Source of the DNA: Gordius sp. MW1
Taxonomy: Eukaryota > Nematomorpha > Gordioida > Gordea > Gordiidae
DNA: 64,000 nucleotides
Direction: 5' to 3'
Assembly (NCBI GenBank): GCA_964036665.1
Contig: OZ038530.1
Location: 17,134,001 to 17,198,000 of the forward strand
The position numbers and the translations under genes were made by a program. Of the stretch, positions 48,719-59,680 are shown piece by piece. Positions within the stretch are counted from its first letter, which is position 1. Every line of letters starts with the position of its first letter. The notes beneath the pieces were generated by a model, which was given only the letters and a program-made list of their open reading frames with translations, made no database searches and was not told the DNA's origin.

Positions 48719-51700
48719 GTAAGCCCCCCCCTCCCCCTAGAAGCTATGAAAAATATGATTAATAAATGACTGCTTTAATCATTAGTCGGAAGTAATAAGA
48801 TGTTTTTAAAGGGTTTAGCATTCTATGAAGTAAGAACTAAGGGGCAGCTCACCCTCCTCTTTCGCCCTATATAGGATCTCCTTTTCAGAAAAAATATTGG
48901 CAGAGTTGATATTTGTTAGAGAGTCAGCTTTAAATAGGAATATTATGTTATAGAATCCAGCAAAGTCGATCTCAACCCAAAAGAAATGAATAAAAATTGT
49001 CACTTAATACATAGAGATTCTAGGTAACAAGCTGGCATAGATTTTAGTTTTTTAAGGCATTAATCAATAAAGTTTGATAATACCATAATATTCGAAGGAT
49101 GTTATCCGATTTGTATATAAAAGAAAATATATGTAATTTTTAAAAATGTATAATTTTACAAATACTTTATTATAAGCGGGGAGGGATTATAGCGGAAAAC
49201 TACAAGTACAGCATAAAACCGGTTCCTAAAAATGGTACTAAAAAGAAGGGAAAAATATCGGATACACCGCATCTCATTACTAGAAACCCCATAACAGAAA
49301 TTAATTGCAATACCAAAGATCCCAAAACTAGTATAAATATTATAAAATTGACTATATTTTGTAATTTTAATATATTTGCTTAAAATAATGGATTCTATCA
49401 TTTTTAATTTATTTTTAAATTTATTACTTCTACGGAAATTTTATTGCAGAGATAAAAATTCCGACTAAAGTTGGAGCGAGTTCTTTAAAACTTCAGAATC
49501 AGAAATATATTATCGAACTAGCGGTTTTTGCCGAAACAAATAAAGGACACCCTACGGTAGACGACATCATGACTGTTGTAGCTATGGTAAACATTTTGCA
49601 TATTTTGAATTTAATGATTTTGCGATAAATGAGTTAATAAGAAAATGCTGAACTAGATTCGACATTAATATAATATTTGTTCAATAAAATTAGTTATAAG
49701 TTGTTAATCTAAATAAAAAAAGGGTTTTAACATTTAAAAATGGCAATTATAAGCAATCTGTTATATTGACTGACGGAAAAATTTACCAAATACAGCATTA
49801 AGCATTACTTATTTTCAACATCGATCTCTTTAGATTATTGAATTTTAGCTCCAACAAAGATTATTTTTTTAATTGCTATGCAATTTATGGGCTCGCTTTT
49901 GGTTTTTTGTAACCAGATCGAAACCGTGATAATTTAAATTTTGCGTTATTTCCCATATTACCATTGGGGTAGGGTCACTACGCACGACTTTGGGAGTGAT
50001 ATAAAAATTAAAATGTTCAATATCATTTCAAAAACCTAATTTATTGGACTTTTCAATTAAGACTAAAATGCACCTAAGTGTGCTCTAAAAGTAGGCCAAT
50101 TAACAAAACCCCATGGGCGTACCCAGGATTTGAATTAGGGGGGGGGGCAAAACGTTTAAAAGTTCATTTAAAGGGGGGCAAAACATAATTTTTTTTAATT
50201 TTTCAATGTTTTTGCATTGAAAATTTTTTTTCTCTCTCGTAAATTAGGGGGGGGGGCAGCCCCCTGCGTACGCCCATGCAAAACCCTATTAACATAGAAA
50301 ATTGGATATAAATTTCAAATTTTCCCCTTTTAAATAGTCAAAAGGTTAATCTTTGTAACAGTTAGTAATTAATAAAGACCTAATAAGACTTAGGGGAAAG
50401 GTATATTCAATCTTCCCCATTAAAAAAAATGAATGTTTCATATAAGTTATCTGCTATCAAAGAAAATAAAACTAATGTCATCCTTGAAAGGGTGTTAAAG
50501 GACTTTAAAATATTGACGTTTCCTTTAATTTCTTAAAAATAAATCGCGATTTTTTCTGGACCATGCTAGTTCCGAAAATATTTTTCTTTAGTTTTGTTAA
50601 AATTAAAGATACTTATTTAAAAACTCAAGCATAGCTTAATTGTTAATTGCATTATAATAACTCTTATAGACGGCCCACAATTTCAAGCATCCAACTCTGG
50701 GGTCGAACGTAGAAATTTCTTTTAATAGAATAATCTATGTTGAGAAACAGGTAGTAGAAAATACATGCTTATGATTATTTTAATTATATTAAAAATAACA
50801 AAAAAATTAATATATTCTCAAAATTTTAATAAATATCTTTGATTTTAGCAATAAATCCATTTAACTCGTTTTTCTTATTATTTACATAAAAATTTAATGA
50901 TGAATCTTAACTTTAATTATAAAATCTTTTATTCAATTATAAGTTTTTTTAACAATTAATATAGCAATTGAAGTTTTTGTGCCTAAAATATTATTAGGAT
51001 ATAATATATATGTATATATGTAACTCTAGTATCCCCTTTAAAAATCAAAATATTATCTCAAATTATTAGGATTTGAATAAGCCAGTTATAATTTTAATAT
51101 TAACGCACACGGTAAGTATTAATCTGAGAGAACGGAGCTCCCCTACAGTGTTTGTATATGTTGTATCTAATTATTTAACTAATAACGATCGAAAATAAAT
51201 ATTTGAATCATATATGTATCTAATCGTAAGAGATCAGTAAAAACATTGTATAAATAAAAAATTCGGCATAAATCGTGTGGGGTGAATAGTGGCCTTATTA
51301 AAATTATATTATTTTTAACAGAAATTGGTTAAACTCTTCTTTAAAAATTTTTTTTTTTAATTTATGACCCCTTGCAAAATTTTATTTTGCCATTTTATTG
51401 GATATAAAATTAGGGGACAAGGCTTGTCTTAGCGTCATTTTCTTAGATCAATTTTATAAGAGAATCTTTACAAAGTGATGGAAATTGTTTCTAGAGGCAT
51501 GGGTCGTAATTTTGACCGAATTATTATTTGAAAATTATTTTTATGTCAAATGATTATCTGTCATAATTGATTTGCTTTATTAATTTTAGCTGCTAAAATG
51601 TATAACAGACAATAATATACTTAGAACATTATATGGGGCAAGTTTAGAAGTTTAAATTTGCGGTTACGGAAAGCTGTAAAATTTATTTTGTTTTCTATTT

Positions 51701-54700
51701 GCTTTTTTATATGGCTACTTTCCTATAATAGAATTTTGTGTTATAATTTTTAATAGTTAATATTGATTATTTTTGACATTATTGGTTACTCATTTTAGAT
51801 AGTTTATAATAATATATAAATATGATAATTTGCTATTTATTTAAAAGTTTCCAATGGATGATCACAATAAAGCCTTAGAGCAATTCCAAAAATTTCAAAC
51901 AAATTACTCCGATTTATATCCAAATAGATATTGGGACATCGCAGGTCTTCTTTCACCGTAATAAATTCTATTAGTACTTTATTGCATGACAGAATGTTCC
52001 TCATTTGTAATTTTTTAAGGATGCGCTAAGGTCCATAATATACTTTTTTAATATTAAGTTGCTTTTTAATAGACTCTTATTTGATGAAAATTTTCAATAG
52101 GACAACAACTGAAAAAATGTTACAAATTTTGGGCTTTAAAATCGCAGACTTTATGTTGAATGTTTTTCGCAAAAAATTTAGAGCTATTAGTTGTAACTTA
52201 ATAAGCTTATAATATTTATTTAATGCTTGAACAATAGTGTATGCTACAAATTCGCTTTTAATATTTTGCAGGTACGGACCTAAAGGACATGGTAAATCTT
52301 ATATTTATGAAGAGTTGCTTGAGACGGTCTTATTCAACTTTAGATGGCAACGGCTATTCTATTAAATTACATTAATTAATTTAAGCTGGGGTTAGGTTGC
52401 TGAAGAACTTGTTTCGGATATCTTTAAAAAACGTTTTACTAAATTTACCCTTTGCATGTATAAATGGAAAAAAATTTAACACAGTTAATTAATGTTTTTT
52501 GTTTATGATCAAATTTGCTATAATTGATTTCTGAAGTTTCAAGTTGAATAGCTACAAATCCTAAATAAAGTGTTGTTTTGTGTGAGTTCAAAGTTTGTAA
52601 TAAAAAGATTTTGCTGGAATTGATTTGAGTCCAAATTAATATATCTCAACCTTCTTATAAATCTGTAAAATATTGTTGCAAAGTCTACCATAATTCCTTT
52701 AGTGGATATTATATATACTCATGGGCGTAGCCAAAGGGAGGCAGGGAGGTGCGGCTGCCCCCCCCCCCAATCTAAAAATTGGTTGATATTTATCAAAATT
52801 ATGGCAACATTTCAAAAAGTGTTCATTTTGCCCCTCCCTAAATCATTATTGTCCCCTTCTAATTCCAATGCTGGCTACGCCATGCATATATTGTTTTTTT
52901 AGAAATAAAAACGATGATTCGTTTTGCATAATTTAATTGTATTTTCAGGATTAATATGATTATCTTGATTCTTACTGTTAATCAATAGTTAAATTTAATA
53001 GGGCCATTACTATAATAATGTTATAAAAAAATATAAAACAAAATATAGATGGCGCTTAAACTAGAAGAGTTCATTTCATTATATTAGTGTTATATATTGA
53101 CCAAAGGCGTGGGGGCGTAGTGGGCATAGTCTTTGTCTTTTAAATGGGATCTCAAAGTTCAATTCATACTTGTGGCACTTTTTCAAACAATTAAAATCAA
53201 CACAGCGTCCCCCCTTATCCCAATCCTCTATATGATAGTACGCGATAAAAAAAAGCAATGAATGAGCTAGGGCGTCCTCCCCAAATGACATGCTTAGTAG
53301 GCGTATTATATAAAATGTCAGCGGGGGGATTACATCTCTCGCAAACGGATGTAGTTAAAAAAACAAGTTTGCTAAAGGCAGAAGTGTATGTGAGCTAGCT
53401 AAATGTTGTAACAATGATTGCAAGATTTCAAAATTTGCTTTGGTATAGTAAGTTTACATGAAAGAAGATGAAGGATCAAATGCAAGAATGCTTAAATAAA
53501 CGCTACAAACCGTAATTTAATGGCTTAGAAGGGCAAAAAACGGCGTGGCAATCAAATTAGTTTCACATCTGCAAGATAAAGTCATTGAGGTACAAAGAAA
53601 GAGTGGCCGACCTATGATGTTGAAACTTTGCATGAAAGAAGTGATTAATGCAGTGTCGGTATAAATAAAAAATTTTCGGGAAATAAAACCCTTCGTGATA
53701 TTTAAAGCCGAGATGATAATTGACGTGGATTGAACGATCACATAGGGAAACAAGAAAAGGGTTACTATGGTGGAAATAATAAGGGACGAGAAACGATGAA
53801 GGCAAAGAAGTATTAAAAATGCGTTTGATTTGGCCATCACAAATACTTTATTTAAAAAGTATGTTACACCTAAAAACGTGCAAAAGGTCTTCACAGATCT
53901 ACTACCTTTTATTATCAAAAAAGGAAAATTGGAAAATGTATGTGATTGTTAGGTTATATCAGGTGAGGCTATTGCAACCCAACACAGGCTGGATGTGATG
54001 GACTATGTCATCTCCAAGGCAAAACTATAATGAAGATATCAATTGGAAAAATCGAATGATTTCGGCCTCCAAACTTGAAAGACAATTACAACTGAAGATG
54101 GACGATCATAATGCCACGATATGTTGAATTACTTAGCTAACAGGGTACGTTAAATAGCAAAATGTGTACTAGTGGAAGACAAACCAGGTATACAGAAAGA
54201 AAAAGAGAATTGACGGTCGACTTAAGACGTGCAACGCCTATTCAAGTTGAAAATAAAGCTTTGCGAAATATGGTCAGTCAACATAAATGAACAAGATTAG
54301 CATATGGGAAAGCTAAAAAAATGAAGAAAGGCCATGTGTAGTCAAGACTAACTATTGGGGAAACTTAAAGAGTCAGGTTATAAATATGTGGTAATATATT
54401 ATATAATCTAGACTTGAAAAACAATTCCAATAGATGAGCGACAATTTAAGTTCGTGCCTGGAGAGTTAACTTCAGATGCAATACTTCCTCCTAGGTGACT
54501 TATAAAATTATATAAAAGAAAACAGATGGATCTTCATATGTGTTTCATTGATCTTGAGAATAGCGATAGTTCCATGGCAATAGCTGTGGGATAGCATGAG
54601 TTTAATAGTGTACACAACGCTTATATAATTTTGATAAAGGATATATATAGTTAAGCAATAACAAAACGAACATCCTGTGGTCCACCAAAGGATTTAGTCA

Positions 54701-57700
54701 AAATGTCGATTTGCATCATGGATCGGCACTGAGTTTATTGCTTCCTATAACAATGATAGATAGGATAAGCAAAGACCTAAAAATACCTTGGGTTGTCCTC
54801 TTTGCGGATGGTATAGTGGTGTGCGCAGGCTCAAATGTTGGATTAGCAACGCGGGTAAAAGTGTGGATCGAATTGAAAGCAATGGCTTTAACCTGGATTA
54901 AACTGCAGAAAGTAAATACTAAGAGACAAATTTGCGAATCGATGACTGGTGTTAAGTCGGTAATAAGGAACTAAATCTTGGTTTCAGGGTACAATATGAT
55001 GGGAGTTTGTGCAAGATGAAAGTAAGTCAAGATAAAACGCAGGATGCCTTAAATTTAGAGAGTTCAATGGTGCACTATTAGAAAAACATATACCACTCAA
55101 ATTAAAAAGACGTTTATAGAACACCGTTATTGTGCCCACGATAGTAAAAAGAGTGGAGACATGGATAATTAAGCAAAGAAAATGCAATACATGGCTACAA
55201 TGAAGATGCAAATGTTAATAGATCATTGGGATAAGCAAGAAGGCCCAAATAATGAGGTAAGGAATATATTAGGTGTAGGTGCCAGCCAGAGAAAGTTGTT
55301 TGTGAGAAGATTGAGATGGTTTGGCGATATGGAGAGACGATAGGAAAGTCAGCTGGCAAATCGTATCAAGAGTGCAAATCGAAGTTTGGAGTAAGAGAGG
55401 GAGACTTATGCTAGGAATTATAGATTATAAATGGACTTGTAAAGTTATGAGCAAAAGCGAAACTATATTATCTATTGGCTATCTGAATAGTATTACAGTT
55501 AGGTTATAAGCTCACAATTTTCTTTTGATAAACAATGCTTTTATTAAATTTATTTAGTTTAAGTTTAATAAAAAAATTATAATAATATTGTTATTCAAAT
55601 AAATGATATTTATTGGACATTAGAATAATGCCTTTTCTTTACCACTTTCAAGATGGCAGTTAAAACAAAGAGCACTCGGGAATGAGCAGTCAATATGTCT
55701 ATGGTCCTATCTGTATCTACCGATACAATTGGACTTTTATTTTTTAAAAATTGTTACATTCACGTTCCTTTAAATGTATTGTACAAGAAAGTTTTAAAAT
55801 CTTAATATAAATGAAACAAATATAAAGTTTTTTAATCGTACAAAAGCTTTTTGAAGGTGAAATAAATAATACTAGTTAAATAAAATTATTTAAAAAAAGT
55901 TCAGCCTGGGTGTGATAAAGAGATTTGGTTGCCCTATCTATATAGAATTTTTTATTTCATAATTAACGAATCCCGGCTTTTTAAAATATTATAATTTTAC
56001 ATTTATTCTATTTCAAATCCTGTCTACATCCACTTCACCTATTTTTGTGTATAATATTGAGATAACCCATATGAAAGTTTTTTCAATTTTATAGGGATAG
56101 CCTACCTGAGCTTGTGCCAAAAGGAAATGAATATATTCGTTTCCAATTATTTTGGCTTGGGAACATCTACAGTATTTAGTCATGAACTCGGACACGCGTA
56201 AGTTACTTAGATAGTCTAATATTTTTTAATTTATCATTCCGCAAAGCCTTTTTCCCCCAAAATGTATATTAAAGCGTTTTTAAAGGCAGTTCTCTTACAT
56301 CATTTATACTCTATTGATTTATGATTATACTGGCATTAGATTAAGTATTTATGGAAGACAGGCAATTTGTACATCTAAAATTTAAAATTTATAAATATTT
56401 GTAATAATTATAATTTAATTATGTTTTATAATCATATTTGCTCTATTCAAGGTAATAATATCATTAAGCATTATGACGTTAAATGGGGTGTAGGCTTTAT
56501 CATGCTAAATAAGATTTTTAAAGCTTTTAGTTACTTATTGATTATCATAGCTTTTCTTGTTTTATTAGACTTGGTGCTCAACATGATCCGGGATTTGGAG
56601 CATTAGGTAATTTTTGTCCAGAAAATTATCCTGGTGATTATAAAGGTTTGATGGGCTATGGACCGGTAGGTGTAGAGCGATTTAGGTGGTCCAAGTGTAG
56701 CAGATTTAAAATAAGTGAAAGCTTAAGGTATTTTTATATATTTATTTATTTATTTTATGACAAATACGACTACAAGGGTCTACAATGTATTAAATTATTA
56801 ATCACAGACCTCTTACTTTATTTGAATTTTCATAATGTTTTGTACGACCCACAAAAAAAATTTCTTATACTTCCTTTACTGATTGCTGATGCCCTCACTC
56901 ACATTTTATTTTATTGCAATGGATGATGGATCTTTTATATAACAACTAAAGAGGGAACTTTCAAATAAATTTAATAGGTGTTGGAATAGGGCCGTCATGA
57001 TTTATAAATTTAAATTTATATTTCATTTTGTAAAACATTGGCATGAAATTTTGACGACTGTTATACATAACGTCAGATAAACGTTTAAACGCACTTCATG
57101 GCTTTCAGTAAACATTCTATTTTTTAATCGACTAATTTTTATGTTTTTTCGTAACCCAGGACTTAGGGCCATTATATATTGGAATTATTTATTAAATTAA
57201 GTCGATTATTAAAATATTTTAAGAAATAGATATGTGCGAAATAAGATGTCCCGACATTATTTATAAACCATGAAAATATTTAGGGACGACGGGCAATGCT
57301 TACTTGAGCAAACTAATGCGGGTTATCCATCCCTTAAATTGCCGAAGTACACCTGTGATCAAGTGTGTCGATCTCAAGCACCAGATGCCGTTTGTAATTT
57401 CAACGAAGTAATATATATATATTTACATGAGCTTCAGGTAAACTAAAGTAGCTTGTATTAAGCCAAATAAAAATACATTATATTATAATGCCAGATTATT
57501 TGGCACGCTAGGCTTGACTATTAAACGCTGTATGTTTTAAAATTACTTAGCTGCGGGTAGGCAGGATCAAGGGGGGGGGGAAATTTTTAAATTATTTATC
57601 TATAATTTAAACTTTGTAAACACATTTTTAAAGCTATATAAAACAACTTCCACTTTTTTCAGTCTTGCTAATTGAAAGAAAGATATAATTAAAAAACAAA

Positions 57701-58941
57701 ATGATTATTATTACGTTAAACATTAAAACAAGGGTCTAACTCATTTTTAATCTTACCTTAAGTTCAAATAAGGATAATTATTAATTCCCATTTAATTTTA
57801 TATTCATAATTTATTTTATCGAACTCCATTTATTATTCCCACTCTAATTCCCATTCGAATCTCTCCGCGCGACGTTATATATAAAAAACGAGCGAATAAT
57901 GTTAATGCTAATTATATTAATTCAAACAAAAGAAAGTTCGATCTACATTATGATCAGTCAAGCCTCACTCGTACTACTCGTATAATATAACCATAGACTA
58001 CATAGACTGCTCATCACGGTATAAAATGTGTGTGTTTTTTTCCGCCATTTTGAATAACACTACCGTCCTATACCACATAATGGCGTTTTGCGCTGTGCCG
58101 TTTTGTTCGAACAGGAGAGGTAAAAAAAAATGGTTTTGATTCCATAAATAAGTAAGATATAACAAAATATATGATATTTTTAAAAAATTTTAATATCATT
58201 ACAGTTTTTAAATTTTTAATTTTTATGAAATGTGTCAATAATAAATTTTAAAAAATATCATATATTTTGTAATATCTTACTTATTTATGGAATCAAAACC
58301 ATTTGTTTTTACCTCTCCTGTTCGAACAAAACGGTACAGCGCAAAACGCCATTATGTGATATAGGACGGTAGTGTTATTCAAAATGGAGGCAAATTTCAC
58401 ACAGAATTTGCCATATGGAACATATAACATGGGCAGTCTATGAATATAATACAGCGTAGAGAGAGAGTTGAGGGGGGGGGGGATACGCGGTTGGCATTAA
58501 TGCGCGTATCACCAAGCGAAAAGGGAGACAGATATGAGGGGGGGGGCAACGCGTATGCATTAATACGCATCTAGCACATATGAGAGGGGAATACGTGTAA
58601 ATCATACTATGTGGTTGCGCGTATGCAACCACAACACTAATACAAGATATGATCTATATATCTCGAGATTATATTTTTTTATTAATTGATAAAAAGGCAA
58701 CGTGTCTCGATCTAGCATGCTATTCGAATATCGATGCAGGTGACTTTTCTATGCCTTTAGATGGTATGCCATGCTACAATGGTTTGCTAGTAAATAGATC
58801 CAGTTCCTTTGTAAGTTTTCTTTTTAACATAGGACAAAACGTTAGAGTTACAAAGCTATTACATTAACCCTTTTTAACTTCAAGGAATGTTACCAAGGCA
58901 AATGCGTCAGGAGTGTGGAAGTGGGCAAAATTACGCCCTAA
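48312..58941 (+). CDS. Reprolysin-family (M12B, ADAMTS-like) zinc metalloprotease, multi-exon
   Basis: Readable exons: 48312-48718, 49452-49586, 51082-51111 (weak), 51848-51957, 52272-52291, 56095-56197, 56569-56727, 57284-57407, 58697-58789, 58885-58941. All introns are GT...AG and the phases agree. Seen: propeptide end (AFDSFISPNFVVEYLDK, LNLCRGGM), catalytic start (KYIIELAVFAE), zinc site HELGHALGAQHD across an exon junction, then WSKCSRF and a cysteine-rich tail with DGMPCYNG and CYQGKCV before TAA. In this family the three histidines bind zinc and glutamate is catalytic, and the protein is secreted or membrane-bound. No thrombospondin repeat or membrane segment follows, which suggests a short soluble enzyme. 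Missing: the signal-peptide exon and about 12 residues between 49586 and 51082. ADAM-like rather than ADAMTS-like remains possible. Confidence 0.85.
49452..49586 (+). CDS. Metalloprotease exon: start of catalytic domain
   Basis: Acceptor TTGCAGAG, donor ATG|GTAAAC, 45 codons, phase 0 to 0. KYIIELAVFAETNKGHPTVD aligns with the first strand and helix of M12B catalytic domains. Confidence 0.75.
50112..50278. mobile_element. GGGCGTAGCC-family hAT-like MITE, copy 8 (intronic)
   Basis: The left end CATGGGCGTACCCAGG is clear, and the right end is CGTACGCCCATG. A perfect 8-bp duplication CAAAACCC flanks it (50104-50111, 50279-50286). It lies within a metalloprotease intron. Confidence 0.9.
51082..51111 (+). 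CDS. Possible 30-nt metalloprotease microexon
   Basis: It lies between AATAAG and a strong donor ACG|GTAAGT and codes for PVIILILTHT in phase 0. A hydrophobic strand is expected at this point of the fold. The acceptor is poor, so this is tentative. Confidence 0.4.
51848..51957 (+). CDS. Metalloprotease exon: mid catalytic domain
   Basis: Acceptor TTTAAAAG, donor CACC|GTAATA, ending in phase 2. ALEQFQKFQ followed by YWDIAGLLSP matches the helix and the DxAxLLT strand that precede the GxAY strand in M12B proteases. Confidence 0.75.
52272..52291 (+). CDS. 20-nt metalloprotease microexon
   Basis: Acceptor ATATTTTGCAG and donor ATG|GTAAAT bracket exactly 20 nt. They restore the frame between LLSP and GIAYLSLC by adding YGPKGH. 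The same 20-nt unit with both splice sites is found at 63054-63073 with three differences. Confidence 0.72.
52720..52884. mobile_element. GGGCGTAGCC-family hAT-like MITE, copy 9 (intronic)
   Basis: Ends CATGGGCGTAGCCAAAG and GCTGGCTACGCCATG are mutated. Flanks TATATACT and CATATATT agree at six of eight positions. Confidence 0.7.
53480..55510 (+). pseudogene. Non-LTR retrotransposon (endonuclease-RT) remnant, intronic
   Basis: With many frameshifts the plus strand shows, in order: an endonuclease C-terminal part (NAFDLAITNTLFKK, CKVISGEAIATQHRLDVMD-like near 53960), the linker, RT box (DLHMCFIDLE at about 54530), LHHGSALSLLLP and VVLFADGIVVC (mutated FADD) at 54700-54830, and LRWFGDMERR at about 55310. 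It lies in the large intron between 52291 and 56095. Comparison with the copy at 63-64 kb suggests the LINE and the neighbouring MITE added about 2.8 kb to this intron. Confidence 0.85.
56095..56197 (+). CDS. Metalloprotease exon: zinc-site first half
   Basis: Acceptor TTTTATAG, donor CACGC|GTAAGT. It codes for GIAYLSLC through TVFSHELGHA, giving HExxH of the zinc site. Confidence 0.88.
56569..56727 (+). CDS. Metalloprotease exon: zinc-site second half and Met-turn region
   Basis: Acceptor TTTTATTAG, donor AAG|GTATTT. It begins LGAQHD, completing HExxHxxGxxHD. It continues with NFCPEN, LMGYGP (candidate Met-turn) and RWSKCSRF. Confidence 0.88.
57284..57407 (+). CDS. Metalloprotease exon: cysteine-rich, part 1
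   Basis: Acceptor ATATTTAG, donor GAA|GTAATA. DDGQCLLEQ, KYTCDQVCR and DAVCNF have four cysteines spaced as in the segment following the catalytic domain of ADAM/ADAMTS proteins. Confidence 0.82.
57740..58636 (-). repeat. LTR remnant interrupted by a P-like MITE (intronic)
   Basis: Before and after the MITE are words shared with the divergent LTR at 5102-5692: AAAGTTCGATCTACAT, TTCATAATTTATTTTATCG, TACGCG and CATTAATA next to G-runs. It ends CACAACA at 58636. The left edge is approximate and no target duplication was established. Confidence 0.55.
57992..58442. mobile_element. P-like palindromic MITE, copy 2, with THAP-domain starts in both arms
   Basis: Ends CATAGACTACATAGACTGCT and (inverted right end) CATAGACTGCCCATG; flanks AATATAAC and AATATAAT form a 7/8 duplication of 8 bp, as P elements make. 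The two ~200-bp arms are inverted copies. Each arm encodes MAFCAVPFCSNRRG (58080-58121 on plus; mirror at 58352-58311 on minus). This matches the start of THAP zinc fingers (M-x-x-C-A-V-x-x-C-x-N). AGAG|GTAAAA after it could be a donor site. P transposases carry an N-terminal THAP finger, hence the P-like assignment. Confidence 0.72.
58697..58789 (+). CDS. Metalloprotease exon: cysteine-rich, part 2
   Basis: Acceptor GATAAAAAG, donor CTA|GTAAAT, phase 0 to 0. TCLDLACYS and PLDGMPCYNG fit the cysteine-rich module. The acceptor lies 60 bp after an LTR end. Confidence 0.78.
58885..58941 (+). CDS. Metalloprotease terminal exon
   Basis: Acceptor TAACTTCAAG; CYQGKCVRSVEVGKITP then TAA. The CxxGxCV end is typical of the ADAMTS cysteine-rich module. 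AATAAA follows at 58984-58989. Confidence 0.8.
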   Translation, partial: ECYQGKCVRSVEVGKITP

Positions 58942-58983
58942 TCAGCCATGCATGCCAATTATTGCATCATCATTTAATCTTTT

Positions 58984-58989
58984 AATAAA
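58984..58989 (+). terminator. Polyadenylation signal of the metalloprotease
   Basis: AATAAA, 43 bp after the stop codon. Confidence 0.5.
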
Positions 58990-59389
58990 CTTATAACAAA
59001 TATCAAAAATTTCTTTATTATTTGTTCTTTATTATTGTATTGCTCTCTTATATAATACATAATTATGTTGGTTAATAAACATTATATTTGTAAGTTTAAA
59101 GCCATTATGAGTAACACGACAATTTTGTTGAAATTAAAATAATAATATTTGATATCATAATGCAAACACTCATAGAGAATGTAAAAAAATTGCAATGACC
59201 TAAATAGAGCTGTTAAAGTTACTTTTTCACAATAACTAGTTAAATTACATTTTAAAAGTAACCAAACTAGTTACATCAAAAGTTACTCGGGTTTATTAAA
59301 AATTTTTGTATATAATTTATTCATATATTAGGATTAAAATCACAGGTATATGATGATTCGATTTTAATAAAACATTATATTTTATATTG

Positions 59390-59680
59390 TTCTAATAAGC
59401 TTGTACGCTTTTCACTAAATATTGGTTTACCGAGACTAAATAGACGCTCGATGGGGCGCTGCATATTAAAGGTACATTGAATTTAATAAATTTCAATTTT
59501 GGAAAATTATCATATATTTTTAAAGATCCATCATTATTATTAGAATTACTAAAAGTGTAAATGCACTCTTGAATCCTTTCTAACTTTGAAAGTTTAAAAA
59601 AGCTGAACCCAGTTGATTCAACTAGGTCCTGTCGTTTCTCTTGTTGAGGGATTAATGAATTAATAAAAGTTCTAAATACT
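59390..59680 (-). pseudogene. hAT transposase C-terminal remnant
   Basis: The minus strand reads ERIQECIYTFSN, NFPKLKFIKFNVPLICSAP and, after a frame change, IERLFSLGKPIFSEKRTSLL. This matches the hAT dimerisation region (SAPVERLFSxGG...R..L). It is frame-shifted, and the rest of the transposase is not readable. Confidence 0.75.

Noticed and set aside
53517-53918. 133-residue minus-strand frame
   Set aside because: It lies opposite the LINE endonuclease text on the plus strand and has no domain of its own.
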